Shown here one piece after another: positions 44,163 through 53,618 of a stretch of DNA of 64,000 nt. The stretch's first letter is position 1. Every line of letters begins with the position of its first letter. Made by a program: the position numbers and the translations under genes. The stretch comes from Chitinophaga fulva. Its GTDB lineage: Bacteria > Bacteroidota > Bacteroidia > Chitinophagales > Chitinophagaceae. The notes below the pieces were generated by a model that saw only the letters and a list, made by a program, of their open reading frames with translations, searched no databases and was not told the DNA's origin. The DNA is taken from the NCBI RefSeq assembly GCF_012927205.1, contig NZ_JABBGC010000001.1, forward strand, positions 2,046,001-2,110,000. Direction: 5' to 3'.

Positions 44163-44891
44163 ATGCCTATATTATCAAAAGCAGCTACTGACCATTGGAA
44201 AGCTCCTTTTTTAAACGGAGCGGTATTATATAGCGATGATACCTTTATGATGACTGTTAACCCGGACCTGGAGGATAATGAACGCGTCATGTTGCTGGAA
44301 CCTGTTGATGGCCCGGCAATGGCCGTACTTACGCTCGGGATGGCTTCCCTGGCGGGATTGGAGCAGCCTCAAAATATGTCATTGCCGGAATTTCGCAGCC
44401 AATTGCAGCGGGCAGGTATTATACTACATGGTGCGGATTATGTTTTTTTCTTTCCGGAAGATGAAAAGGCCCGTTTAATGAAAGAGACCACGGAAGGCAA
44501 TATCCGCCGGTTGACAGCGGCCGATGCGGCAGCTTTTGAGGCATTCTGCGCAGCTTCTTCTGAAGAAGATCTCGATGGCGCCTATGTGGAGCTGGACCAC
44601 TGGCGGGTGATGGGGGTTTTTGAGGGAGAGCAGCTGGTGTGTGCGGCCAGTATGTATCCGTGGAATGATACGGCCATTGCCGATCTTGGCGTACTCACGC
44701 TGACGGCTGCACGGGGAAAGGGTTATGCCCGCAGGTTAACGCGCGCTATCTGCCGCCTGGCCTATGAAGAAGGGTATGAGCCGCAGTATCGCTGTCAGCT
44801 GGATAACCAGGCGTCTGTGGCGCTGGCCAAAGCGGTAGGGGTGATGTTATTTGCCAAGTGGGACATGCTTTCGGAGAAATGTGCGCTGTAA
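44163..44891 (+). CDS. GNAT family N-acetyltransferase
   Basis: 242 residues from the ATG at 44163. The N-terminal half (about 110 residues) is unassigned. The C-terminal GNAT domain shows IRRLTAADAAAFEAFCA, WRVMGVFEGEQLVCAASMYPW, IADLGVLTLTAARGKGYARRLTRAICRLAYEEGYEPQYRCQLDNQASVALAKAVGV with the acetyl-CoA-binding RGKGYA loop (Q/RxxGxG/A). Substrate unknown. Confidence 0.85.
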   Translation: MPILSKAATDHWKAPFLNGAVLYSDDTFMMTVNPDLEDNERVMLLEPVDGPAMAVLTLGMASLAGLEQPQNMSLPEFRSQLQRAGIILHGADYVFFFPEDEKARLMKETTEGNIRRLTAADAAAFEAFCAASSEEDLDGAYVELDHWRVMGVFEGEQLVCAASMYPWNDTAIADLGVLTLTAARGKGYARRLTRAICRLAYEEGYEPQYRCQLDNQASVALAKAVGVMLFAKWDMLSEKCAL

Positions 44892-44987
44892 TTCATTGCA
44901 GGTAAGGGTTATAGGAATATGGTTATTTTGTGTTATATTCATTTAAGTAATTGATAGTCAGTCAAAAAGGTAAGGTTGCCTGACAAG

Positions 44988-45971
44988 ATGGTTTTTGGTT
45001 ATGATAACGGGAATGCCTATCTTGTATCAGATTACGAATACAAATACGAATACGACCATACCCAAAAACCATTTCCAATGAATTCCCAGCAGTATATGGA
45101 ACTGTACTGGCAGCAATTGAAGGATCTGGGCCTGAGCAACGAAATGATTAACCTGTACCGCCAGCAAATGGAACAGTCGATGAATACGGCTGATCAATTA
45201 CTCCCCTTTGCTGAAAATATCAAACAGTTTAATCAGTTTTTCACCGGCGATGATGCTGATGAAGAAGCGCTTAGCCGGGAACCGGAGTCCATTTTGCTGA
45301 ATAAAACCAGCCTATTAACCCAGGAACAACAATGGGCCATCGCTTGCGGAGCCGATCTGGCTTTCCTCAATGGCCAATTTCTCAATGACATCACCACTGG
45401 TATTTCCAGACAGGAATGCCGGCAGCTGCTTTCCGAATGGTGGGACATCGACAGCCCGGAAGAATTGTACGATATGTTCGCCTGGCTCCACGAAAGTGGC
45501 CACAGGATTGATTATGATATCATCCTTCAGGCTATCAACAGCGTATCCATGAAAGAAAGCAAAGCCTTTCTGCGGGAGTACATCGCGGCCAACGAACTGG
45601 AAGAAGCGGTGGTCATGGAGCGCCTGCGTAATACCCGTGACGCGCTGGAACTGTTCCGCAGCAAACAACTCATCCACGACAAACTGCAGCCGGATATGCT
45701 GATATGGGACTTTGCCCGTATCATCAACCTGTCCAGGGCAGGCTTTGACGCGGGGTATATCGGGTATGACGCGGCGATGGAGCAGATCATGTCCTGTGTG
45801 CCGGTGATACGGCGTACCTATAGCTCGTGGAAACACCTGTCACTGTCTTATCAGTTCGCCCGCTGCGTATGGAACGGCGTGGAAGAGGACAGCTTCCAGG
45901 CGTTGCAGAACAATATGAATTATCTGTTGCAGACACCAGACAGCCCCTGGGTGGCGCTGCCGTGGAAGTGA
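44988..45971 (+). CDS. DUF1266 domain protein
   Basis: 327 residues from the ATG at 44988; the frame also allows TTG at 44976. The C-terminal third has IWDFARIINLSRAGFDAGYIGYDAAMEQIM, SWKHLSLSYQFARCVWNG, matching the DUF1266 pattern (WDxxRxxxlxRxgxdaGyi...SWxxxxxxyxxgrxxW). The N-terminal half is acidic and helical. Function unknown, cytoplasmic. It converges with the ROK regulator gene; the two stops are only 4 bp apart, so no terminator fits between them. Confidence 0.75.
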   Translation: MVFGYDNGNAYLVSDYEYKYEYDHTQKPFPMNSQQYMELYWQQLKDLGLSNEMINLYRQQMEQSMNTADQLLPFAENIKQFNQFFTGDDADEEALSREPESILLNKTSLLTQEQQWAIACGADLAFLNGQFLNDITTGISRQECRQLLSEWWDIDSPEELYDMFAWLHESGHRIDYDIILQAINSVSMKESKAFLREYIAANELEEAVVMERLRNTRDALELFRSKQLIHDKLQPDMLIWDFARIINLSRAGFDAGYIGYDAAMEQIMSCVPVIRRTYSSWKHLSLSYQFARCVWNGVEEDSFQALQNNMNYLLQTPDSPWVALPWK

Positions 45972-45975
45972 TAGT

Positions 45976-47205
45976 CTATAACATATCAAACAATTTATTG
46001 CGGGCCAGCAGGGAAGCGCCAATCACGCCGGCCCTGCTGCCTAGTTTGGACAGCTTGTACTGCGTATCGTTGTTCACAAGGCTCAGGGAATATTTATTGA
46101 TAGCACTGCGTAAAGGCAGGAAAATCGTTTCTCCTGTAGCCGACAAAGCCCCTCCTAAAATAATCAGCTCCGGGTTATACAGGTTGATCAGAATGGCAAT
46201 GCCCTTGCCCAGCTTCTCTCCAATGGCGGCAATCAGTTCTATGGCCAGCGTATCGTCGTGATTGGCGGCATCCAGGATATCTTCCAGGGTAATATCTTTT
46301 ACCGCCACTTTTTTGGTGACGCCGGAGGTGGCGCCTTCTGCGATCCGTTGTTTGAACTGCCGCACCAGCGCCTGCCCGGACGTTTCTGTTTCCAGGCAGC
46401 CTTTTTTACCGCAATGGCAGAGGATTTCATTCTCAAAAAAGGGAATGTGGCCAAACTCACCGGCAAAACCGGATTTGCCATAATACAGTTCCCCGTTGAT
46501 CATAACGCCAAGGGCTATACCATAATCGGCATTGATGAAAATTACGTTTTTCTCGTTTTTCACCACGCCGTTACAGAATTCGCCATAGGCCATGGACCGG
46601 GAATCGTTTTCCACATAGGTTTTAACGCCCAGTTTGCTTTCTATGATACGGGTAAGCGGCTCTTCATTGAAATAGAAGTAGCTGTAACTGTAGCCGGTCC
46701 GGTAGTTGATACGGCCCGACAGGTTGATGCAGATACTGGAAATCTTTTTGGCGATGCCCTTCAGCTCTTTGATGAATTGGCTGATCAGCCTGCAAAGCTC
46801 ATCCAGTGAAGCGGCGGTGTTGCTCAGCTCATAAGGGATCTTTTCCTGGAATTTGACCAGTTCCTTCTGGAAATTGAGCAGGCCGATGTTAATATGATTG
46901 TTTTTTACTTCTACCCCCAGGAAGAAGAGGGAATTAGACTCCAGCCCGTACAGGTTGGGCCGGCGGCCAACGGTAGATTCTGTTTTGCCATAATCCTTTA
47001 CCAATCCGGCTTCCATCAGTTCGTTGATCAGCTCTGCGATCTTAGGCGAACTTACATTCAATACCTTGCTCAGATCAGCAATGGTAGTATTGCCCTGGTT
47101 GGCAAACCACGACAGGATGCTTTTCTTCAGCTGCAGGTTTTTATAGGCAACACCGGTTATCTCCTCGTTATACAGATCACTGAGAAATGAGTTATTTCTT
47201 GCCAT
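45976..47205 (-). CDS. ROK family transcriptional regulator
   Basis: 409 residues from the Met at 47205; 15 further upstream codons are possible but do not look conserved. N-terminal winged helix (NTTIADLSKVLNVSSPKIAELINELMEAGLVKDYG). ROK sugar-kinase-like domain: VIFINADYGIALGVMINGELYYGKSGFAGEFGHIPF, zinc site with GH and CHCGKKGCLET, and LINLYNPELIILGGALSATGE. NagC/XylR-type regulators sense a sugar or amino sugar. No sugar-utilisation genes adjoin it, so the target is not visible here. Confidence 0.9.
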   Translation of the reverse strand: MARNNSFLSDLYNEEITGVAYKNLQLKKSILSWFANQGNTTIADLSKVLNVSSPKIAELINELMEAGLVKDYGKTESTVGRRPNLYGLESNSLFFLGVEVKNNHINIGLLNFQKELVKFQEKIPYELSNTAASLDELCRLISQFIKELKGIAKKISSICINLSGRINYRTGYSYSYFYFNEEPLTRIIESKLGVKTYVENDSRSMAYGEFCNGVVKNEKNVIFINADYGIALGVMINGELYYGKSGFAGEFGHIPFFENEILCHCGKKGCLETETSGQALVRQFKQRIAEGATSGVTKKVAVKDITLEDILDAANHDDTLAIELIAAIGEKLGKGIAILINLYNPELIILGGALSATGETIFLPLRSAINKYSLSLVNNDTQYKLSKLGSRAGVIGASLLARNKLFDML

Positions 47206-47269
47206 GTATGGGTTGATAAAGGATTTGATAGATGATACCAAGATAATCAATTTCCCGGCTACCGGACAA

Positions 47270-47295
47270 GAAAAACCCCCGGTGTAGACCGGGGG
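47270..47295 (-). terminator. Intrinsic terminator of the bestrophin gene
   Basis: Stem cccccggt / accggggg (47276-47283, 47288-47295) with the T-run on the minus strand (AAAAA at 47271-47275). Confidence 0.88.
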
Positions 47296-47358
47296 AACTC
47301 ATAACGCTATAAAATTACGTCCTTGTCTTAGACGTTAACTGACACATGAGCGGATTGT

Positions 47359-48276
47359 CTATAGTACATAATACCTTCTTTCTGTTTCCAATACTTCCTC
47401 TTGTGGTTCGTATTGTTCCTGTAACATCTGCCGCAGATCTTTTTCAATATTGCGTGCAATGGTTGTTACCGGCGTATCTGTAGGTTTATTTTCGAACGGG
47501 TCCTGTAAGTTGATGCCCATCTTTTCTATCAGCATGAAAGCAGAGGCAATGGCAATTACCAGGGGTATCTCCATAAAGCCCAGTACATCTATCAGGGCAA
47601 AAGGCAATAACAGGATGAAAAAGATCAGCGTAAAGTGGGTATAAAGGCTGTAAGTGGCCGGGAATACCGTGTTCTTGATCCTTTCGCATTTACCCATGGA
47701 ATCACACAGGCGTGATAAGGTCTGGTCTATGCTTACCTGTTGGTACTGGTTGATCCAGCCATTGTTCAGCGCTTCTTTCAAATCTTTACCGTGTAAAAGC
47801 AACAAGGCAGCCGGTACATTATCATACTTCATCAAATAGTTTAACTCCCTTCTGCTTATTAACCTGTCCAACCCTTTTACCGGATCTGTTTTTCTTAATG
47901 CCTGGCCGAGACTATAGCACCACGCTGCCTGCCGCTTTACAAATCGTTCCTGAAAATGCTGCAGTTCTTCTGATTGATATGTTGCATCCATCAAACTCAA
48001 GACCTGTCTTGTCAGGGAACGGGAATCATTAACGATAGCGCCCCAGATGCTCCGGGCTTCCCACCACCGGTCATACGCCTGATTGGAGCGGAAAGCCAGT
48101 AGCATCGATAATATGGTAACCAATACCATCGGGACGGCTATCGGAATACTGATAAAGGTTAAATCAAAACGGTAGTACAGCGTATTGATGACCATGGTAT
48201 ACACCGCTACCAGCAGCATCTCATACTTGATTTTACCGAATACATATTTTAAGGGGATATTCTTCTTTAGTAACAT
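47359..48276 (-). CDS. Bestrophin-family ion channel
   Basis: 305 residues. MVLVTILSMLLAFRSNQAYDRWWEARSIWGAIVNDSRSL is the hallmark FRxNxAYxRWWEAR block of bestrophins. Four hydrophobic segments are visible: MLLVAVYTMVINTLYY, IPIAVPMVLVTILSMLLAF, FTLIFFILLLPFALI and PLVIAIASAFMLIEKMG. LQDPFENKPTD is the conserved acidic end of the channel domain. Bacterial homologues are pentameric, often sodium-selective. Next to a universal stress protein and a two-component system on the same strand. Confidence 0.9.
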   Translation of the reverse strand: MLLKKNIPLKYVFGKIKYEMLLVAVYTMVINTLYYRFDLTFISIPIAVPMVLVTILSMLLAFRSNQAYDRWWEARSIWGAIVNDSRSLTRQVLSLMDATYQSEELQHFQERFVKRQAAWCYSLGQALRKTDPVKGLDRLISRRELNYLMKYDNVPAALLLLHGKDLKEALNNGWINQYQQVSIDQTLSRLCDSMGKCERIKNTVFPATYSLYTHFTLIFFILLLPFALIDVLGFMEIPLVIAIASAFMLIEKMGINLQDPFENKPTDTPVTTIARNIEKDLRQMLQEQYEPQEEVLETERRYYVL

Positions 48277-48295
48277 AGCACCCTGGTTTTAGAGG

Positions 48296-48784
48296 TTATT
48301 CTGTAGCCATCAACAATGCAGAAATAGTTGATTTGGCTATTATCTTCCGGGTAGAGCCGGTCAATGTTGTTTTAATTAAAGGATATTTAGAGGCAGCGAT
48401 CAGTTTGATCGGGTTGTAGCTTCTTTTCGAAGGACAAACAAAATCGTTGTCTGTTGGCTGCAAAATCACATCTACGTTCTGTGCCAGGCAGAAATTGCGG
48501 AACGCCGCCCTGGTATTGCCATGGAAGAACTCCACTTTCAACTTGCTGACAGAAGACGCATATTTATTACGGATGATTTCACAACCATCTTTAAAATCAG
48601 CGGTGATCAATTCGATATGCCTACTGTTACGGGTATACGTAATGAAGTCAAACAATGAATCGGGCATATGCAGGGCATGCATAAAAATGATATTCACAGA
48701 TTCGTTGGGGTAATGTGCTACAACGCTGTGCACATATCCCAGTGAACGTATGGAGAAGTCGGTCGGAATGAGTATATTTTTCAT
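48296..48784 (-). CDS. Universal stress protein domain protein
   Basis: 162 residues from the Met at 48784 (MKNILIPTDFSIRSLGYV). IPTDFS at the start and VNIIFMHALH near residue 38 fit the Usp fold, and DVILQPTDNDFVC stands where the ATP-loop strand is expected. The usual GSxG nucleotide motif is not present, so ATP binding is doubtful. A 20-bp gap separates it from the bestrophin gene, so the two probably share a transcript. Confidence 0.65.
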   Translation of the reverse strand: MKNILIPTDFSIRSLGYVHSVVAHYPNESVNIIFMHALHMPDSLFDFITYTRNSRHIELITADFKDGCEIIRNKYASSVSKLKVEFFHGNTRAAFRNFCLAQNVDVILQPTDNDFVCPSKRSYNPIKLIAASKYPLIKTTLTGSTRKIIAKSTISALLMATE

Positions 48785-48893
48785 AGCTGTTGCTTTTATG
48801 ATCACAAAACTACCAGCCGCAGGTTAGTAAGCGGTAAGAAGGGGGTTAAAAGATGGTAAGAATGTGGTAAGAAAACGGTAAGAATAGCAGCCG

Positions 48894-50252
48894 CTACAGT
48901 GGGAGTTCAACCCTGATCTCAGTTCCGACGTTTATCTGGCTCTCCACCAGGATATCGCCCTTGTGCATCCGGATGATGTTCATGGCCAGCGGCAGACCGA
49001 TACCGTAGCCTTTAAAATGGCCGGTATTGGAGGCGCGGAAAAAGGGAGAGAAGATATAAGGGATATCGTTGGGGGGAATGCCGATACCGTGGTCTTTAAC
49101 ATTGATGATCACTTTCTGGTCGGTAGCCGCCAGTACGATGGAAACAGGCTGGTTGTTGGAGTATTTGATGGCATTCATCACAATGTTGCTCAGCGCCAGT
49201 TCCAGCAGTTGTTCATTACCATTGACAGACAGTTTTTCTTCTTCCTCCGGAAAGAGGCTGTAGTCGATCTCTACTTTATTGTCCGGATGTATTTTGTCAA
49301 CGGTGCTTTTGATGGTAAATAGCAGCTCGTCCATACGCACCAGGCCCCAGTCCTGCTTTTTACCGTCGAAGCCGGTCTGTGCAAGGTGAAGCAGGCTTTT
49401 GGTGATGTGCTCGAGACGGCCGGCTTCGCTGAGGATGCTGCGCAGGGCGGCCATATAATTTTCGGGCGTTCTGTCTTTATTGAGTGCCAGTTCCGCTTCC
49501 CCGATGATAGCGGTGAGCGGGGTACTCAGCTCATGAGACGCGTTGCTGACAAAGTTGTTCTGTGTTTCAAAAGCGGTCTCCAGGCGGTCCAGCATATTGT
49601 TGAACGTAGTGGCCAGTTCATTGATCTCATCGCGGCTGTCTTTGGCATTGAGCCGCAGATGGAGGTTTCGGGAGCTGATACTTTTTACCTGGTGCATAAT
49701 GTCCCGGATAGGCCGGAAAATATACCGCGAGAAGAAAATGCCCACCGCAATCAGGATAGCGGAAGACACAATACAACAGATCAGTAAAATTTTGCGCAGC
49801 CACCCCAGGTATTCGCTGCTGTACTGGTTAATAGCTGATACAATAACAATATAAAGTCCTTGTTTGCTTTTGTATAATACCCCTTCGTAGAAACGGTTGC
49901 CATCCCGGTGGGTGGCCTTACTGTTGGTCAGTACCTGTTGATAGAAGCTGACAGGCAGTTTCAGGCTGCTGTCTTGCTGTATATGGCCGGTATCGGTTAC
50001 CTGCAACAGGTATTCTTTTTCTGCAGGCAGTTTTTCCAGGTGTTCATCCCGGATCTCGTTGTAGATCACAGAATCAGCCTCGTAATAAGGAAGGGAGGCC
50101 CGGGCGGTAAGATAGGCGCGTATTTCGAGCCGTTTATAAAAATCTTCAAAGGAATGCTGGTTGGCAAAATAATACACAAGAACGCTCATCACCATGATTG
50201 TGGAAATGGTGAGACCGGCAAAGATGAGCAGTATTTTAGTGCGTATTTTCAT
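48894..50252 (-). CDS. HAMP-containing sensor histidine kinase
   Basis: 452 residues. TM1 about 9-30, periplasmic sensor 31-152, TM2 about 153-175, HAMP (FRPIRDIMHQVKSISSRNLHLRL...DEINELATTFNNML, about 179-224). H-box NNFVSNASHELSTPLTAII with H240, N-box LALSNIVMNAIKYSNN, G-boxes VKDHGIGIP and GYGIGLPLAMNII. CusS/ArlS-like layout. Overlaps the response regulator gene by 17 bp. Confidence 0.95.
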   Translation of the reverse strand: MKIRTKILLIFAGLTISTIMVMSVLVYYFANQHSFEDFYKRLEIRAYLTARASLPYYEADSVIYNEIRDEHLEKLPAEKEYLLQVTDTGHIQQDSSLKLPVSFYQQVLTNSKATHRDGNRFYEGVLYKSKQGLYIVIVSAINQYSSEYLGWLRKILLICCIVSSAILIAVGIFFSRYIFRPIRDIMHQVKSISSRNLHLRLNAKDSRDEINELATTFNNMLDRLETAFETQNNFVSNASHELSTPLTAIIGEAELALNKDRTPENYMAALRSILSEAGRLEHITKSLLHLAQTGFDGKKQDWGLVRMDELLFTIKSTVDKIHPDNKVEIDYSLFPEEEEKLSVNGNEQLLELALSNIVMNAIKYSNNQPVSIVLAATDQKVIINVKDHGIGIPPNDIPYIFSPFFRASNTGHFKGYGIGLPLAMNIIRMHKGDILVESQINVGTEIRVELPL

Positions 50253-50955
50253 CCGCCGTTTGTTCCTTTAACATATAACCCAGTCCTGTTACGGTTTGTA
50301 TCAGTTCAGGGAGATTGTTTTTGTTGATTTTTTTCCGGAGATAGTTAATATAGACATCCACCACTTTGGTGTTCATATTGAAGTCGATGCCCCATACCTG
50401 TTCCAGTATTTCCATGCGGGACAATACTTTACGGGGATTTTTCATCAGGTATTCCAGCAGGCGGTATTCCGTGGCGGTGAGCTGTATGGTTTTACCCTGT
50501 CTGTTGGCCGCCTTGGTGTCAGTATTCAGCTCCAGGTCGCCTACCTGCAACAAGCCCTGCTGCTCGTTAATGGTAACGGGAGCGGCTATATTACTTTTAC
50601 GCCGCAGCAGGCTGCGGATACGGGCTTCCAGTTCGGCCAGTTTGAAGGGCTTTACCAGGTAATCGTCTGCGCCGCTGTCCAGCCCCATCACGATGTTTTC
50701 GGTGGTGCCCAGCGCGGTGAGCATGAGGATGGGCGTGGCCACCTGCGCGGCGCGCAGGGCACGGCATACCTCTATCCCGTTCATGTTGGGGAGCATCACG
50801 TCCAGTATGATCAGTAAAAAAGAGGGATTGTCGAGGGCCATACGCAGGCCGCTGGCGCCATCAGGCGCTACGCTCACTTCATAGCCGGCTTCCGCCAAAC
50901 CGCGCGTGATCACGGATACTACCGCCGGTTCGTCCTCTACTAATAATAATTTCAT
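50236..50955 (-). CDS. OmpR/PhoB-family response regulator
   Basis: 239 residues from the Met at 50955 (MKLLLVEDEPAVVSV); the frame is open further upstream without protein-like content. Receiver domain with D52 as phosphorylation site (LDVMLPNMNG) and K102 (DDYLVKPF). C-terminal winged helix (IQLTATEYRLLEYLMKNPRKVLSR, NTKVVDVYINYLRKKI). First gene of the RR-HK operon. Signal unknown. Confidence 0.95.
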   Translation of the reverse strand: MKLLLVEDEPAVVSVITRGLAEAGYEVSVAPDGASGLRMALDNPSFLLIILDVMLPNMNGIEVCRALRAAQVATPILMLTALGTTENIVMGLDSGADDYLVKPFKLAELEARIRSLLRRKSNIAAPVTINEQQGLLQVGDLELNTDTKAANRQGKTIQLTATEYRLLEYLMKNPRKVLSRMEILEQVWGIDFNMNTKVVDVYINYLRKKINKNNLPELIQTVTGLGYMLKEQTADENTH

Positions 50956-51032
50956 ACACAACAAATATAGGACATGTCGACTAAAGCGCATCCCCGGTAA
51001 AATATTTCTATCTTGCTTTAACAAAAAAATAT

Positions 51033-52121
51033 ATGTCTCTATCCACCTATGATGATCTCTGTACGAAGATAGCCGCCGCAGGCGGCAAACCACTGGCGCT
51101 GGAAGCGGTATGGGATGGCGATACAGAAGGTTGGCATCTGTGCCTGACGTTGTACACCCGTGCGGGGAGAGAAACATTTTATGAGCATTTCCTGGGTTCA
51201 GTGGAGCCTGATACGAACTTCAGGATACCTGATGAAGAGTCGTTGAGGTCTGTTGAAGCATTTCTCGTCAATCAGTGGGGACAAATGGCTGCTGTGCAAT
51301 ACGGCCTTGAATTCTATTTTCCCTCTCCTGATGAGTATACTGATGATTGTCCACGCTGGCCGCAACGGCATCTCGGCGTTAGTTGCGCAGACTGTGGAAA
51401 GCTTATGTTAAAAGAAATGGCGGCCCGCCATAAAGGAGTGTGTTTTCATTGCGATATGAACAGGGAAAGCAACCGAAAACTCAAAACCAATGCGCCGGGA
51501 AGCAGGCATGGTATTTTTGCCAGCGTAAAAGATGATAATATCAGCTCCATCGTAAGATGCACAAATGGTAAAGGTCTTTCCATTGTGGAAGGACTGGAAA
51601 TGGATACTAGTACCTGGAAAAGCCCTTCTTCGGCGATAGTGGAAATTGTAATAACGGAGGAGGATATACTACGCTGGAAGGAAATATTACATGGAAAAAT
51701 CAAAATAGAGTTATCCACAGCTAAGTCCTCGCTAAGCCAGGTACAGGAACAGCGTTTTTCTCAACTCAAATTTGAAGGCCAGACTTATTATTTCGGAAAG
51801 TGGGACACGCTCGATTACGCAAGCGTTACTTTTCTGATGGGCGAGTATGAACCGATAACAGCCGCTTTGGCGCAAAAAGCCGTCTTCAAAATATTTTATT
51901 TTCATGATCTCTCAGCGAGGGAAGATAGTTTTATGCGCTCTATTCATTTCGGGTTTAAAGGGCAGGCGGCAACGACATTACTTATCAATAAGTTTAAAAA
52001 AATCCTGACACCGGAAGAAGTAATCACAACGTTAAAACAAATGGAAGAAAGAGGCTTGCTGAACCGACAGGGGGATCAGCTGACATTAACCACCCTGAGT
52101 ACTCTGGTCACAGCTTTATGA
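51033..52121 (+). CDS. Uncharacterised protein with a central zinc-ribbon-like CxxC...CxxC
   Basis: 362 residues, no signal peptide. CADCGKLMLKEMAARHKGVCFHC around residues 118-140 looks like a treble-clef or ribbon zinc site. The N-terminal part has beta-like segments with Trp (EAVWDGDTEGWHLCLTLYTRAGRETFYEHF), and the C-terminal part ends in a winged-helix-like LTPEEVITTLKQMEERGLLNRQGDQLTLT. I do not recognise the family. Confidence 0.55.
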   Translation: MSLSTYDDLCTKIAAAGGKPLALEAVWDGDTEGWHLCLTLYTRAGRETFYEHFLGSVEPDTNFRIPDEESLRSVEAFLVNQWGQMAAVQYGLEFYFPSPDEYTDDCPRWPQRHLGVSCADCGKLMLKEMAARHKGVCFHCDMNRESNRKLKTNAPGSRHGIFASVKDDNISSIVRCTNGKGLSIVEGLEMDTSTWKSPSSAIVEIVITEEDILRWKEILHGKIKIELSTAKSSLSQVQEQRFSQLKFEGQTYYFGKWDTLDYASVTFLMGEYEPITAALAQKAVFKIFYFHDLSAREDSFMRSIHFGFKGQAATTLLINKFKKILTPEEVITTLKQMEERGLLNRQGDQLTLTTLSTLVTAL

Positions 52122-52191
52122 TCCTAATGCTTCAGTGCGTTTGTTTTTTTGGCTATCTTCGGACATGCATTAAACCGCATCCCATTTGCCT

Positions 52192-52944
52192 ATGTTACGT
52201 CCGTTTGTATTATCCGGGGGCGGCGCCCGGGGATATGCCCACCTGGGAGTATTAAAAGCCTTTGCCGAACGGCAGATTTTTCCGGAAGCTATTTCCGCCA
52301 CCAGCGCTGGCTCTATCGCCGCCGCATTTATCTGCGACGGATTTCATACGGATGAAGTCAGGGAAATATTCCAGCAACAGAAACTGGGATTATCTATGGA
52401 ATGGAAAAACTGGCGTGGCGGCTTTTTGTCGCTGAAGAAGGTGGAAGACGCATTAAAGAAAAACCTGCGGCATACTACTTTTGAAACATTGCCGCTGCCG
52501 CTGTATGTGGCTGCTACCAACTTCGCTAACGGAGAACAGAAAATATTTGATCGTGGTCCGCTGATACCGGCCATCCTGGCCGCTTCCACTGTTCCGTTGT
52601 TGTTCCGGCCAGTGGAAATAGAAGGTGTTCCGTATGTGGACGGAGGGCTATCGGGCAACCTGCCGGTGGAACCGCTGCTGGCGAAACACGACCGTGTGAT
52701 CGGCGTGCATGTGAACCCGCTGACGCCGTACAACCCGGCTGGCGGCTTCTTCGCTAATATGGAACGTACGGTACATATGGCCATCCAGGAGCCGGTGCTG
52801 AAAAGCAAACAGCAATGTGAGTTTTTTGTAGAGCCGGAGGGACTGGGAAAGTATGGGATTTTTGATTTCAGCAAATTTGATGCGATCTATACTATCGGTC
52901 TTGACTATACGAGGAAGTTACTGGAGACAGTGCTGACTGATTAA
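52192..52944 (+). CDS. Patatin-like phospholipase
   Basis: 250 residues from the ATG at 52192. Oxyanion loop GGGARGYAHLG, nucleophile motif ATSAGS (GxSxG type, here TSAGS), and the catalytic Asp in VDGGLSGNLPVEPL. Cytoplasmic (no signal peptide), RssA-like. It hydrolyses acyl chains from membrane lipids. Ends at a terminator shared with the convergent AHSA1 gene. Confidence 0.9.
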   Translation: MLRPFVLSGGGARGYAHLGVLKAFAERQIFPEAISATSAGSIAAAFICDGFHTDEVREIFQQQKLGLSMEWKNWRGGFLSLKKVEDALKKNLRHTTFETLPLPLYVAATNFANGEQKIFDRGPLIPAILAASTVPLLFRPVEIEGVPYVDGGLSGNLPVEPLLAKHDRVIGVHVNPLTPYNPAGGFFANMERTVHMAIQEPVLKSKQQCEFFVEPEGLGKYGIFDFSKFDAIYTIGLDYTRKLLETVLTD

Positions 52945-52977
52945 AAAATCAGGCCGGAACGCTTACGTCCCGGCCTG
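52943..52977 (-). terminator. Intrinsic terminator between convergent genes
   Basis: caggccgg / ccggcctg stem (52950-52957, 52970-52977); T6 on the minus-strand side serves the AHSA1 gene. Confidence 0.8.
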
Positions 52978-52989
52978 GTATATATGGCG

Positions 52990-53415
52990 TTAATTGTTTT
53001 CTGTGTACTTGCGGAAGTTGTCCAGGATGGCCTGCCATCCGGCATGTTGCATTTCCAGCGAATTGGTGCTTTCCGGGTCAAAGGTTTCCGTGATGTGCGT
53101 GGTGTCACCGTAGCTGTTGAAGATGATCTTCACTTTGCGTCCGTCACCCAGTATATAACCGATCAGTTCATGTTCTTTTATTTCGGTGTATTCACCACCA
53201 AAATCGAAGCTGAAGCTGCCGTCTTTTGCAGCCATGGTGGTGCTGAATTTCCCCCCGGTACGCAGGTCGTTGGTGGCTTCCGGTGCATGCCAGTCGTCAG
53301 ATGCTGCACACCATTGGGTTATGTGTTCAGGAGCGTTCCAGTATTGCCATACTTTTTCAATAGGGGCGTTGATAGTGCTTTCAACGGTAATGGTAGTCTG
53401 ATTTGCGGTTGTCAT
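52990..53415 (-). CDS. AHSA1/SRPBCC domain protein
   Basis: 141 residues. ITVESTINAPIEKVWQYWNAPEHITQWCAASDDW is the typical start of the activator-of-Hsp90-like START fold, followed by LRTGGKFSTTMAAKDGSFSFDFGGEYTEI and LEMQHAGWQAILDNFRKYTE. A small hydrophobic-ligand-binding protein with unknown ligand. Confidence 0.9.
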   Translation of the reverse strand: MTTANQTTITVESTINAPIEKVWQYWNAPEHITQWCAASDDWHAPEATNDLRTGGKFSTTMAAKDGSFSFDFGGEYTEIKEHELIGYILGDGRKVKIIFNSYGDTTHITETFDPESTNSLEMQHAGWQAILDNFRKYTENN

Positions 53416-53540
53416 GATAAAATATTTTAGATTATTTTTTGACTGTTGTTAACGATACAAACTTACGGCGACTTCGGCGGAATGAACGTGTGTGATAACG
53501 GCAAATAGGAGGTGTTTTGCGCCAATGTTATTTTTGATTT

Positions 53541-53570
53541 AAGGGGCAGTAGAAAACTGCCCCTTTCTTT
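53541..53570. terminator. Intrinsic terminator downstream of the SusC/SusD genes
   Basis: 10-bp stem aaggggcagt / actgcccctt with a 5-base loop. Confidence 0.75.
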
Positions 53571-53618
53571 TTGTTGATTGTTATCAAGCCCCATTTTTCG
53601 ATTACGTCCGTTGTGTGT

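Noticed and set aside
46258..46809. 183-codon plus-strand frame
   Set aside because: Antisense shadow of the ROK regulator; its residues mirror the ROK conserved blocks.
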